From Marinomonas spartinae (lineage in GTDB: Bacteria > Pseudomonadota > Gammaproteobacteria > Pseudomonadales > Marinomonadaceae), in assembly GCF_900089775.1 (NCBI RefSeq), contig NZ_FLOB01000008.1:1-64000 (forward strand): DNA of 64,000 bases, in the 5' to 3' direction. A model generated the notes under the pieces. It had not been told where the DNA came from. It searched no databases and was given only the letters and a program-made list of their open reading frames with translations. A program made the position numbers and the translations under genes. Positions 46,419 to 55,584 of the stretch are shown piece by piece (within the stretch, counting starts at the first letter, position 1; each line of letters opens with the position of its first letter).

Positions 46419-48080
46419 CTATAATTGCTCACTTTTAGAGATTAGCTTTTTCAACTTAATATAACGAGAATACTGCTTATGAGTCGATGTAATATGACCC
46501 GCTCTCGTTAAGGCTTGTTTACATTCTGCTAATAAAAATGCGTCCTTCGATTTTTTCTCCATCTTTTTTAGGGCCGCTTGAATATAGTTCATATTAAGCC
46601 CTGGATGATGAGGCGATATTTTTATAGCTTCTTCAAATAACTCAATTGCTTCATCAAAATCATTTTGTGCGTAAGCGGCCAATCCACTGCCATTGATTGC
46701 TTTCGCCTTACCTCTTGCACCAATTGGAATAGGCTCATCTAAAAAATCGGACATGGCTTTGGATTGAGCGCTTGTTAACGTATTGTTGGCGGCTAACTCC
46801 TTCCATGCTTGTTTAGCCTCTTCTTCTTTGCCTGCTAAATATAATGACTTACCTAGCTGAATACGAACATCGATTGTGTTTGAATCAGGTGATTGCTCTA
46901 TTAACTTCTGTGCAGATGCCAATGTTTCATCACGGAGCTTTGTTTGCCCTTGGCGAGCATAAACTCGACTCTCAGATAGTGCTTTTTTAATACGAATTTC
47001 ATGATCATTTGTATACTTTTTAGAGACCTTATTTAGCGCAGCCAACGCCTCAGAAGCCATTCTTTTTTTATCCGATCCGGTTAATTCCGTTGCCGCCTCA
47101 GACAAAATTTCAGCTAATTGAAAATACTGCTCGGGAGACTCATTAATGGTGTTTGTGACAAGCTTGAGAGTTTGTTGACTCGCTTTTACCGCGCTCTGCG
47201 AGTCACCATTCTCTAAACTGATATCGACCATTTTTTGCTGTCGCTCATGGCGCAATGGAGAGATCTTTAAGGCTGACTCTAATACTTCTTGAGCCTGAGT
47301 ATGCATTCCTTTATTTTCGAAACTTAGCGCCAGTAAGTCATATGCTTGAATACACTGGGGGAATTTTTGAACAAGAGTCTGGGCCGATTTAATCGCTTTA
47401 TTCCAGTCCTCCTTGGCAACGTGCATACGAACCAGACCCAACAAAGCCCAGTCTATGTCTCTCACGGCTAACGTCTCTTCACAGAGGGTCGTCAGCTTTT
47501 CCCATGATTTTAATTCTAAATAGGCATCGATAAGGGTTCGTTTACACCAAGGAGAGTAGCGGCCTTCATGCTGAATGTGCGCATTACATAGTGTTACCAC
47601 TTTTTCATAATGCTTATTAGAAAAGGCCTTTTTTATATCTTCTAATTCAACATTCTGGGCAAATAGGCGCTCTATTCGTTTACTTAATACTCCTTCAGTA
47701 AAAGGCTTACCAAGGTAATCATCTGGTGATGATTCTAAAATACCAAATACAATATCACGACTTGTCTCAGCAGAAATAATAACAAAAAAAGCCGAGGGCT
47801 GGATGAGGTTTAGCTGACGTAACTCATCCAGCACTTGTAAACCATTTTTCCCATTACCTAGCCGAAAATCACATAAAATCAGATCGTATTTCTTTGCCCG
47901 ACATGCATCAATCACCCCTTTTCCTGTCGCAGTTTGATCAATCTGCCCAATGCCAATTGTCGTTAACATTTGCTTAACAGATTTTCGAGAGTTCTCAAAC
48001 TCATCAGCAATCAGTGCTGAGTAGTTTGCATAAGATGTAAAAGCCTGGGCGCTTGTTTTTTTAAGAGTGTCTTTATTCAC
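46419..48080 (-). CDS. Receiver-TPR response regulator (copy 2)
   Basis: 553 aa. The receiver (about 20-145) has Asp26-Glu27, phospho-acceptor Asp71 in ILCDFRLGNGKNG, Ser in IISAETS and Lys in LGKPF, matching the other copy motif by motif (shared LGNGK-G-Q-L). The helical part has more TPR repeats than copy 1, among them DWNKAIKSAQTLVQKFPQCIQAYDLLALSF (residues about 215-245) and a C-terminal AYAQNDFDEAIELFEEAIKI, and is about 140 residues longer. Start is GTG at 48080 with a weak ribosome site, 10 bases after the GntR gene stop, so it may be translated with it. Output is probably protein binding. Confidence 0.87.
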   Translation of the reverse strand: MNKDTLKKTSAQAFTSYANYSALIADEFENSRKSVKQMLTTIGIGQIDQTATGKGVIDACRAKKYDLILCDFRLGNGKNGLQVLDELRQLNLIQPSAFFVIISAETSRDIVFGILESSPDDYLGKPFTEGVLSKRIERLFAQNVELEDIKKAFSNKHYEKVVTLCNAHIQHEGRYSPWCKRTLIDAYLELKSWEKLTTLCEETLAVRDIDWALLGLVRMHVAKEDWNKAIKSAQTLVQKFPQCIQAYDLLALSFENKGMHTQAQEVLESALKISPLRHERQQKMVDISLENGDSQSAVKASQQTLKLVTNTINESPEQYFQLAEILSEAATELTGSDKKRMASEALAALNKVSKKYTNDHEIRIKKALSESRVYARQGQTKLRDETLASAQKLIEQSPDSNTIDVRIQLGKSLYLAGKEEEAKQAWKELAANNTLTSAQSKAMSDFLDEPIPIGARGKAKAINGSGLAAYAQNDFDEAIELFEEAIKISPHHPGLNMNYIQAALKKMEKKSKDAFLLAECKQALTRAGHITSTHKQYSRYIKLKKLISKSEQL

Positions 48081-48090
48081 TTCATACCCA

Positions 48091-48708
48091 TTAATCTATT
48101 GACCTTAAAAACGTTGTCAACTTTTCACCCGCGTCCTCAATGTGTTTTTTCAAAAGAGACAGCGCGGCCGACTTCTTTTTTAACTGAATCAACGTCAGTA
48201 GCTCATGATGATCTTGTTGGCTTTGGCTTTTATAGCCCATCGGTCCATATTGAAAGCCAATATAACGAGTCACTTGTTGATTAATACTAGACACAGTCTT
48301 CTGTAAGGTTTGCTTATCGGCAGGCAAATATAAAGCTTCATGAAAAAGCCAATTCAAATGCCCCTTCTCAATTAATGTTAGCTCATCTTTTTCAAGTATA
48401 CTTAAGATACTGTGTGCTTTTAACATATCTTTTTGTTTAATAAAATCAAACGAGAATGACAGAAGAAGAACTTCTAACTGTGACCGCATTAAATACAGTT
48501 CTTCTGCTTCCTTCCAATTTAAATGAGGAACCATCAGCCCTGCTTTACCATGGGGAACTAGCCAGCCTTCTGCCTTTAAGGCAAGTAAAGAGTCTCGTAT
48601 TGGTATTCTACTTACTCCATAGCGCTTTGATAACTCAGCCTGCCTTAATGGTGTTCCCTTAGGTAGCACATTATTTAAAATATCGTCTTTTATTTTCTCA
48701 GAAAGCAC
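48091..48708 (-). CDS. GntR-family transcriptional regulator (FadR-like)
   Basis: 205 aa. A winged helix at the N-terminus (LPKGTPLRQAELSKRYGVSR, IPIRDSLLALKAEGWL) is followed by an FCD-type all-helical effector domain (EAEELYLMRSQLEVLLL, HLNWLFHEALY, HHELLTLIQLKKKSAALSLLKKHIE). Effector unknown. Start taken as GTG at 48708, with AGGT six bases before it; a TTG at 48714 is too near that site. It lies between a BenE transporter gene and the receiver-TPR gene on the same strand and may regulate the transporter. Confidence 0.85.
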   Translation of the reverse strand: MLSEKIKDDILNNVLPKGTPLRQAELSKRYGVSRIPIRDSLLALKAEGWLVPHGKAGLMVPHLNWKEAEELYLMRSQLEVLLLSFSFDFIKQKDMLKAHSILSILEKDELTLIEKGHLNWLFHEALYLPADKQTLQKTVSSINQQVTRYIGFQYGPMGYKSQSQQDHHELLTLIQLKKKSAALSLLKKHIEDAGEKLTTFLRSID

Positions 48709-48730
48709 AATCAAACCTACTTTGATCTTA

Positions 48731-49903
48731 TCATCTTTTGAAAAGCTTAAATGCTAATAAAAAGATGCCTCCTAGAATAATTCCCCAAAATGCCGAAGCA
48801 ACGCCGAAAAATGACACGCCAGATGCCGTAACTAAAAATGTTACTAACGCTGGTTCCCTGCACATATCGTCAGACATGGCACTCTTTAGATTCATTGCGA
48901 TGGTTCCGAGCAATGCAATACCCGCTACGGCTGCAACCATCGCTTGAGGGAAAGCCGAAAAAAGCGCCACCACTGAGGTCCCTGCCAACCCTGCGGCCGT
49001 ATAAAAAATACCAGCAGACAATCCTGCAATATAACGACGCTTAGGATCCTTATGACAATCATCTCCAGAGCAGATAGCGGCAGTAATTGCAGCTAGGTTA
49101 AAGGCAAAACCTCCTAACGGAGCTAAGACAATAGAGGTTAACCCTGTCCAACTAATTAATGGAGAAACAGGTGTATTATAACGACTACTTCTCATGACAG
49201 TCACACCAGGAATATTTTGTGATGTCATCGTGACAATAAATAAAGGCACACCAACACCGAGCAACGCACCAAGATTCCATTGTGGCCAAACCCAAACAAA
49301 CTGCCCTAGACCAACGGGAATATTAGTGAATAAAGCACCATGACTTCTCGCTAAGGCGTAGACAATACCGACGGTTAATACCGCCAGAACAACATACCTA
49401 GGCGAAATTAACTTAATAACAAGGTAAGTTGCAATCATCGTTGCAACCAAATAAGGGTCACTTTTGAGCGAGGTGAATATGCCTAGGCCAAACTCAAAAA
49501 GTACTCCAGCAAGCATAGCTGATGCAATGGGTACTGGCACCAGTCGCATGAGTTTTTCAAATACCCCAGATACACCGGTTAATAGAGTCAGCACACCGGC
49601 AAAAATAAATACGCCAATGGCATCCGCATAGCTGATACTTCCTAAACTGGTTGCTAATAGAGCCGCTCCTGGCGTTGACCAAGCGGTAATAACAGGGGTT
49701 TTATACCATAAGGAAAGAAAAAAACAGGTAAGACCCATGCCTAAACCTAGCGCCATAATCCAAGATACGGTGATATGAACGTCTGCCCCTGCGGCTTTTG
49801 CTGCCTGAAAAATAATGGCAACAGAGCTTGCGAAACCGATGAGAACCGCAACTAACCCTGCCATCACTGCACTAAAGCTTAAGTCTTTAAGTATAGACTG
49901 CAT
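48731..49903 (-). CDS. benE: BenE-type benzoate/H+ symporter family transporter
   Basis: 390 aa inner-membrane protein, about 12 hydrophobic segments, BenE family. Motifs: AWSTPGAALLATS, GVFEKLMRLVPVPIASAMLAG, MTSQNIPGVTVMRS and SPLISWTGLTSIVLAPLGGFAFNLAAITAAICSG (residues about 275-308). Family members import benzoate, but no benzoate-degradation genes are seen nearby, so the substrate is open. Start ATG at 49903 has TTGAGGA upstream; the in-frame extension to 50014 lacks both a ribosome site and family match. Confidence 0.85.
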   Translation of the reverse strand: MQSILKDLSFSAVMAGLVAVLIGFASSVAIIFQAAKAAGADVHITVSWIMALGLGMGLTCFFLSLWYKTPVITAWSTPGAALLATSLGSISYADAIGVFIFAGVLTLLTGVSGVFEKLMRLVPVPIASAMLAGVLFEFGLGIFTSLKSDPYLVATMIATYLVIKLISPRYVVLAVLTVGIVYALARSHGALFTNIPVGLGQFVWVWPQWNLGALLGVGVPLFIVTMTSQNIPGVTVMRSSRYNTPVSPLISWTGLTSIVLAPLGGFAFNLAAITAAICSGDDCHKDPKRRYIAGLSAGIFYTAAGLAGTSVVALFSAFPQAMVAAVAGIALLGTIAMNLKSAMSDDMCREPALVTFLVTASGVSFFGVASAFWGIILGGIFLLAFKLFKR

Positions 49904-49990
49904 ACTGGAATCCTCAAACAGCATGATTGAAAAAACCAACCATAGCGGAAAGGAGATAATTTTTGTATACATTTTTGAATTTAGGTATAA

Positions 49991-50041
49991 AAAAACCAAA
50001 TTCAGAGCACTCACGCATAATTGCTTACTCTGAATTTGGTT
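49991..50041 (-). terminator. Terminator of the ehu operon
   Basis: AACCAAATTCAGAG and CTCTGAATTTGGTT form a perfect 14-bp stem with a 20-base loop; on the minus strand seven T follow. It ends the ABC-transporter operon before benE. Confidence 0.88.
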
Positions 50042-50102
50042 AATTTATTAATCTAACGAGATCCGAATGAAACGGGGTATATCTTAAGAGTGTTATACCC
50101 CC

Positions 50103-50876
50103 TTATTGCCCTAAGTAGGCATTTAAGAAGGCTTTTGTCCTATCATGCTTAGGTGAGATAAAAATCTCTTCTGGCTTGCCCTCTTCTACTATGGCACCTT
50201 TATCAAAAAAACATACCCGATCGCTAATCTCACGAGCAAAATACATTTCATGAGTGACCAACAGCATCGTAAAGCTATCTTCCTTTACTAGGTTACGAAT
50301 CACATCCAGCACTTCATCAACTAGCTCCGGATCAAGAGCAGAAGTGATTTCATCTAGCAACAAAATAGACGGTTTCATTGCTAAGGCCCTCGCAATGCCA
50401 ACCCGTTGCTTTTGCCCACCAGATAAATCATTTGGGTAACTATTAGCTTTATCTGCCAATCCAACGAGATTGAGTAGTTTTTCTGCTGACTTTTCCGCAT
50501 CTTCACGAGAGACCCCTTTAACGCGCATAGGAGCCTCTGTAATATTTCTTTTCACGCTCATATGAGGAAACAAATTAAAATGCTGGAACACCATCCCTAA
50601 GTGATTACGCATTTTATGTAGATGCTTGCTGTTTGCCGGAACGTATTGACCTTGCCAGTGCATATGCCACAAAGACTCCCCTGCAACATTAATATAACCA
50701 CCGTCAATTCCCTCAAGCGTCATTAAAATCCTCAGAAGTGTGCTTTTACCTGATCCACTGGGCCCAATAATAGAGACAATTTCATTCTCTTCTACTGTAA
50801 AATTAAAATCGCTAAAAATGGTTGTGTCGCCAAAGCGTTTTTTTACGTTTTTAAATTCAATAATAGGCGTACTCAT
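50103..50876 (-). CDS. ehuA: Ectoine/hydroxyectoine ABC transporter, ATP-binding protein
   Basis: 257 aa polar amino-acid-type ABC ATPase: Walker A GPSGSGKSTLL, Q-loop MVFQHFNLFPHMSV, signature LSGGQKQRVGIARAL, Walker B ILLLDEITSALDPELV, switch His in LLVTHEM. Fourth gene of ehuBCDA; ATG overlaps the stop of the permease gene before it. The ectoine assignment comes from the binding protein at the operon start. Confidence 0.88.
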   Translation of the reverse strand: MSTPIIEFKNVKKRFGDTTIFSDFNFTVEENEIVSIIGPSGSGKSTLLRILMTLEGIDGGYINVAGESLWHMHWQGQYVPANSKHLHKMRNHLGMVFQHFNLFPHMSVKRNITEAPMRVKGVSREDAEKSAEKLLNLVGLADKANSYPNDLSGGQKQRVGIARALAMKPSILLLDEITSALDPELVDEVLDVIRNLVKEDSFTMLLVTHEMYFAREISDRVCFFDKGAIVEEGKPEEIFISPKHDRTKAFLNAYLGQ

Positions 50877-51550
50877 TTTAGGGTAAATCCTTCTTTAGGA
50901 AAGCGTTTTTCTACTTGATGAATACCAAATGCCGCGACAATACTAAACACTAGGTATAGAATTCCAACTAAGGTGAATGGCTCTAAATAGCGGAAGTTTT
51001 CAGAACCAATAATTTTTGCTACCTGTAACATTTCTAATAATGTAATGGCCGATAGCTGAGGCGTTTCTTTAAACATAGCAATAATATAATTGCCTGTTGC
51101 AGGAATCATTGGACGAATCGCTTGCGGTAAAACGATGTCTTTATAGGTATCGATTGTTGTTAAATTTAATGCTCGAGCAGCTTCCCACTGGCCTTTTTCA
51201 ATGCCATCAATCCCGCTTCGAAATACTTCTGATAAATAGGCGCCATAGTGTAGACCAAGAGCAAACACCCCTGTCATCAAAGGAGACATGCTGATGCCAA
51301 ACTCGGGCATCACATAATATAGAAAAAAGATTTGCACCAACAAAGGTGTACTTCGAATAAATTCGACTAACCAATATATACTATTGCGAAGAATTCGACT
51401 TGGGCTACGGCGTAAAAGAGCAAACACAAGCCCCATGAAAATGGCAAAAATACTACCCAGTAAGGTTGCTAACAACGTCACTTTAGCGGCAGACAAAATC
51501 ATAGGAAGCACTTCCCACGCAAATGCCCAATCCCAACTAAAACCATTCAT
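50873..51550 (-). CDS. ehuD: Ectoine/hydroxyectoine ABC transporter, permease
   Basis: 225 aa HisM-type permease with about five membrane segments and the conserved cytoplasmic EAA-like loop (GIEKGQWEAARALNLTTIDTYKDIVLPQAI, about residues 128-157). ATG at 51550 overlaps the ehuC stop (TTGATGA) with GGAGG upstream; translation coupled. Confidence 0.86.
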   Translation of the reverse strand: MNGFSWDWAFAWEVLPMILSAAKVTLLATLLGSIFAIFMGLVFALLRRSPSRILRNSIYWLVEFIRSTPLLVQIFFLYYVMPEFGISMSPLMTGVFALGLHYGAYLSEVFRSGIDGIEKGQWEAARALNLTTIDTYKDIVLPQAIRPMIPATGNYIIAMFKETPQLSAITLLEMLQVAKIIGSENFRYLEPFTLVGILYLVFSIVAAFGIHQVEKRFPKEGFTLK

Positions 51551-52209
51551 CAATTGATACCTCCGCGTCCCAAACCTTTACTTAAGCGCTTTTCTAACAA
51601 TTTAAATAGAAGTGCTAGGGCTTGAGACATAATGAAATATAACAATAAAACAACCCCGAAAATCTCCCCTACTTGTAATGTCGTATCCGCAAGAGATTTC
51701 GCTTTGAAGGTTAAATCGCCAATTGTGATTAAAGAAACCAACGATGTTGCTTTAACAAGCTCGATGGCTAAGTTCCCAAAAGGTGGAATCATATTAACCA
51801 ATGCTTGAGGTAAAATTATTCGCCAAACTCTTTGCCTCGCCGTAAAGTTCAATGCGATAGACGCTTCGTATTGCCCCTTAGGTACGGATTGCACTGCGCC
51901 TCGCACGACTTCTGTTCCATAAGCCCCAATATTCAGCCCCAACGCCACCACTGCGGCTGTCATGGCATCAATCGTAATACCGAAAAATGGTAATACAAAA
52001 TAGATCCAATAAAGCTGAATTAACGCTGATGTCCCACGGAAAAACTCAATGTAGAAAATAGCAATTTGCTTAAATGGCGCGGGTGAATAGAGTCGTATCA
52101 AACCGAAAATAAAGGCCATTACGGCGGCGAGAGGCAAGGCCATTGCCACGATTTTTATCGTGACAACAGCGCCTTGAAGTAAGACGGAGACTATTTCTCC
52201 AAATTCCAT
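51550..52209 (-). CDS. ehuC: Ectoine/hydroxyectoine ABC transporter, permease
   Basis: 219 aa HisM-type permease: five hydrophobic segments, EAA loop SVPKGQYEASIALNFTARQ and VWRIILPQALVNMIPPFGN. AAGGAA precedes the ATG. Lies 18 bases after ehuB. Confidence 0.86.
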   Translation of the reverse strand: MEFGEIVSVLLQGAVVTIKIVAMALPLAAVMAFIFGLIRLYSPAPFKQIAIFYIEFFRGTSALIQLYWIYFVLPFFGITIDAMTAAVVALGLNIGAYGTEVVRGAVQSVPKGQYEASIALNFTARQRVWRIILPQALVNMIPPFGNLAIELVKATSLVSLITIGDLTFKAKSLADTTLQVGEIFGVVLLLYFIMSQALALLFKLLEKRLSKGLGRGGIN

Positions 52210-52227
52210 GAGTCTGATTCCTTTATT

Positions 52228-53076
52228 TTATTGACATAGTTTTGCCGCCGTCATATTGCCTGGTAAGGTGTACTTACCAAAACCATATGGTTCAACCATA
52301 GCAAGGTGTGCTTTTGATCCAATAAAGCCTTTTAATTCTTTGTTAAAAGCATTACGTAGCGATTTGTCTGATGGACGGAAACCAAAACCACCATAACCTT
52401 TAATCGATTTACCTTTGATCTTCAATGGCGTGAAGGGCTGTGCTAACTCAACATGGTTGTCCTTCTTGTCCAACGACGCCATAGTTAGGCTGGTGCCCGC
52501 AAGTGCATCAATTCGGCCAGATTTAAGAGCAGCTACTCCAGATGGATAATCCGGTAGAACAACAATTTTGCTTAAACCTATGCCGAAGTCACGAGCATAA
52601 CCGTATTCGACAGAACCAGACATCACCCCTAACTTAACATCATCCTTTTTGACATCTCCATATCCATGAAGATTGGCAGGGTTACCATTTTTGACCAGAA
52701 AGCCTTCGCCAATGCTATAAGTTGGGTTTGAAAACAGAATTTGTTTACAACGTTTTGGAGTAATGTACATGCCTGCGGCAATCACATCAAAACGCCCTGC
52801 ACGAAGTCCAGGAATGAGAGAACCAAACTCTGTTACCACGACTTTAACGTGCTTAACTCCCAGCTCATGTAAAACATGAACTGCAATCGTTGGCGCCTCA
52901 CCTGCTGGCTTCCCTTCCGGTGTTGTGTAGCCATAAGGTACCTCATTCGCTACACCGATGGTGACCGTTCCTGATTTTTTTATCTTGGTTAAAGTATCGC
53001 CTGAGGCCGATACGGCAAAAAAAGCCACAGCAAAAGTTATTAGAGATATAATATATTTTCCCACTATTTTTTTCAT
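52228..53076 (-). CDS. ehuB: Ectoine/hydroxyectoine-binding periplasmic protein EhuB
   Basis: 282 aa type-3 solute-binding protein. A signal peptide (about 1-26, YIISLITFAVAFFAVSASG) is followed by the mature domain. EhuB-like stretches: GVANEVPYGYTTPEGK, GEAPTIAVHVL, VTEFGSLIPGLRAGRFDVIA, GMYITPKRCKQI, GYGGFGFRPSDKSLRNAFNKELK and a C-terminal PGNMTAAKLC, which match the family closely by memory. Binds compatible solutes for uptake at high osmolarity or as food. First gene of the operon; no ectoine-degradation (doe) or enuR genes are seen nearby. Confidence 0.9.
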   Translation of the reverse strand: MKKIVGKYIISLITFAVAFFAVSASGDTLTKIKKSGTVTIGVANEVPYGYTTPEGKPAGEAPTIAVHVLHELGVKHVKVVVTEFGSLIPGLRAGRFDVIAAGMYITPKRCKQILFSNPTYSIGEGFLVKNGNPANLHGYGDVKKDDVKLGVMSGSVEYGYARDFGIGLSKIVVLPDYPSGVAALKSGRIDALAGTSLTMASLDKKDNHVELAQPFTPLKIKGKSIKGYGGFGFRPSDKSLRNAFNKELKGFIGSKAHLAMVEPYGFGKYTLPGNMTAAKLCQ

Positions 53077-53502
53077 TTTGTCCTCTTCCTTTTGTGATTT
53101 ATCACTGAATTTCCCAGAAAACTACTCTATAACACTAAATAAATTACAGAAAATGATCAAGAATTAATTAGTTCTGTAATGTTTTTGGTTGATAGTTTCA
53201 GACATTTTGGCCTGTATTTTAACGAGTTAAGAACCCAGCTAGGATATACGGCATTGACACAAATACGCCAAAGAAGGGGACGATTAAGACAGGCAACATA
53301 AAAACTCTTGATGAAGTTGCCTTGAATGAACAGGTTTATATGAAAGCCTGAGACTTAGACGAGTTATTCGTACCTTAGCTACTCAAGAAACGGTATAATG
53401 TGACACTACGCGTGTAGAAAACTCAGTATGACGCGCAAATAAGCGCTCTGTTTAGGTTAAGAAGACACGAATTAAGTTAGAACATCAGCTCAGGTTAGCC
53501 CA
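53077..53502. other. Intergenic region, ehuB / ArsR-type regulator
   Basis: 426 bases between divergent genes. It holds a 40-codon ATG frame (53179-53301) without a ribosome site, and a second short frame after it; neither resembles a known protein, though they could be remnants. A TATAAT at 53394-53399 with a poor -35 may serve the regulator gene. The ehu promoter must lie near 53100-53200 but I cannot place it. Confidence 0.55.
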
Positions 53503-53805
53503 ATGACACCAAATGAATTAGACAACATTATAAAATCGCTTTCTAACCCAGCCAGACGAGATATCCTAAGCTGGTTAAAAATGCCTCATTTGGAGTTTCA
53601 AGGACAGTCCAATTATCAGTATGGTGTCTGTGTTGGTAAAATTTTTGAAAAGTCCGGCTTATCACAATCGACTGTGTCATCTCATTTAGCCAACCTCCAA
53701 CGTGCGGGGCTTGTATCATCAACTCGTCAAGGTCAGTGGGTCTATTACCAACGAAATGAGGCTATTATTGAAGAATTTGCTGAACTTCTTAGAAAAACAC
53801 TATAA
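53503..53805 (+). CDS. ArsR-family winged-helix regulator
   Basis: 100 aa. Typical ArsR fold: IIKSLSNPARRDILSWLK, helix-turn-helix FEKSGLSQSTVSSHLANLQRAGLV and wing STRQGQWVYYQR. No obvious metal-binding Cys set (one Cys in GVCVG), so it may sense something other than a thiophilic metal. Alone, convergent with the fumarase gene; its target is unknown. Confidence 0.88.
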   Translation: MTPNELDNIIKSLSNPARRDILSWLKMPHLEFQGQSNYQYGVCVGKIFEKSGLSQSTVSSHLANLQRAGLVSSTRQGQWVYYQRNEAIIEEFAELLRKTL

Positions 53806-53833
53806 ATCACTCAATTATTTAGTTAAATTCAAT

Positions 53834-53868
53834 AAAAAGGCCGTCATCAGTAGATGACAGCCTTTTAA
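53834..53868. terminator. Bidirectional terminator, ArsR / fumarase
   Basis: AAAAGGC-GTCATC and GATGAC-GCCTTTT form a 13-bp stem with one mismatch and a 4-base loop between convergent genes. Confidence 0.85.
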
Positions 53869-53898
53869 ATGATCTATAAATAAGACTAAAAATCGCCG

Positions 53899-55416
53899 TT
53901 ATTTAATTTCTAGTGCTTGCTCTTCAATACGAGCCTTCCATTCCGCTGGACCAGTCACATGTACAGATGTTCCTTTAGAGTCGACAGCAACAGTAACTGG
54001 CATATCAACCACATCAAATTCATAAATCGCTTCCATTCCCAATTCAGGAAAAGCGACTACATCTGCTTTCTTGATCGCTTTTGATACTAGATAAGCAGCG
54101 CCGCCCACAGCCATTAAGTAGACAGCACCAAATTCTTTAATAGCCTCGATAGCAATTGGGCCACGTTCGGCTTTACCAATCATACCAAGCAGACCTGTTT
54201 TTTCTAGGACTGTATGAGTGAACTTATCCATACGAGTAGATGTGGTTGGGCCAGCTGGGCCAACCGCCTCCTCGCGTACTGGATCAACAGGTCCTACGTA
54301 ATAGATAAAGCGTCCTTTCAAGTCAACCGGCAGCTCTTCTCCATTGGCCATCATTTCGACCATTTTCTTGTGAGCAGCGTCACGGCCAGTTAGCATCTTA
54401 CCATTTAGCAGGATGGTTTCGCCGGGATTCCAGCTTTGAACTTCTTCTGGTGTTACTTCGTTCAAGTTAACACGGCGTACACTATCTCCGACTTCCCAAG
54501 TAATTTCCGGCCAATCATCCAAAGATGGTGGTACTAAATCCGCTGGGCCAGAGCCATCTAAGACAAAGTGTGCATGGCGAGTCGCCGCACAGTTTGGAAT
54601 CATTGCCACAGGTAAAGAAGCGGCGTGGGTTGGATAATCCATGATTTTCACATCAAGAACCGTTGTTAAACCACCAAGACCTTGCGCACCAATACCCAAG
54701 TTGTTGACTGCATCAAAGATGGCAAGACGAAGCTCTTCCACACGGTTTTGAGGGCCACGCTCTTTAAGCTCGTGAATATCAACAGGCTCCATCAAAGATT
54801 CTTTTGCCATGACCATGGCCTTCTCTGCGGTACCACCAATCCCAATCCCCAACATACCTGGAGGACACCAGCCTGCTCCCATAGTAGGAACCGTCTTCTT
54901 GACCCATTCAACAATATCGTCAGAAGGGTTCAGCATTGCCAGTTTGGATTTGTTTTCTGAACCGCCACCTTTTGCGGCAACATGAACTTCTACCGTGTCA
55001 CCGGGCACCACTTCCATATGTATTACCGCAGGGGTGTTGTCTTTGGTGTTTTTGCGCGCACCAGCAGGATCAGCCAGGATGGAAGCACGTAAGACATTCT
55101 CAGGAAGTGTATACGCGCGGCGCACACCTTCATTAATCATATCGGAGACGCTCTTCGTTCCTTCCCATTGAACGTTCATACCAATTTTTATAAAAACAGT
55201 TACGATGCCAGTGTCTTGGCATATCGGACGCTTCCCTTCAGCGCACATACGAGAATTAATCAGAATCTGAGCCATTGCATCTTTCGCTGCAGTACTCTCT
55301 TCTCTTTCATAGGCTTCATGAACGGCTTTAACGAAATCTAACGGGTGGTAATAGGAAATAAATTGCAGCGCGTCTGCTACGCTATCAATCAAATCACTCT
55401 CTTTGATAATGCTCAT
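53899..55416 (-). CDS. Class I fumarate hydratase (4Fe-4S)
   Basis: 505 aa oxygen-sensitive fumarase of the FumA/FumB type, which hydrates fumarate to malate in the TCA cycle. N-terminal domain: CQDTGIVTVFIKIGMNVQW with a cluster Cys, GGGSENKSK, GWCPPGMLGIGIGGT and MIPNCAATRHAHF with other likely cluster Cys; C-terminal domain from about residue 320 with GKMLTGRDAAHKKM and VGPAGPTTSTRMDKFT. Start ATG at 55416 has AGGAGAG upstream; a frame extension to 55446 lacks support. Which Fum paralogue it is cannot be settled, so no symbol is given. Confidence 0.92.
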   Translation of the reverse strand: MSIIKESDLIDSVADALQFISYYHPLDFVKAVHEAYEREESTAAKDAMAQILINSRMCAEGKRPICQDTGIVTVFIKIGMNVQWEGTKSVSDMINEGVRRAYTLPENVLRASILADPAGARKNTKDNTPAVIHMEVVPGDTVEVHVAAKGGGSENKSKLAMLNPSDDIVEWVKKTVPTMGAGWCPPGMLGIGIGGTAEKAMVMAKESLMEPVDIHELKERGPQNRVEELRLAIFDAVNNLGIGAQGLGGLTTVLDVKIMDYPTHAASLPVAMIPNCAATRHAHFVLDGSGPADLVPPSLDDWPEITWEVGDSVRRVNLNEVTPEEVQSWNPGETILLNGKMLTGRDAAHKKMVEMMANGEELPVDLKGRFIYYVGPVDPVREEAVGPAGPTTSTRMDKFTHTVLEKTGLLGMIGKAERGPIAIEAIKEFGAVYLMAVGGAAYLVSKAIKKADVVAFPELGMEAIYEFDVVDMPVTVAVDSKGTSVHVTGPAEWKARIEEQALEIK

Positions 55417-55584
55417 GCATCTCTCCTGCTGAGGATTACGAATCAATCGAAGGCAAAATGGTAAAAGATGCGCGAGCGCAAAGAAAGACCTAGAGTCTAT
55501 TTAGACAAGATATACAGTGCATTCACAAAATAAATATAGCAAGAATACAGTATACCCTCGCAACATCGAGCAAAAAACAACCAG

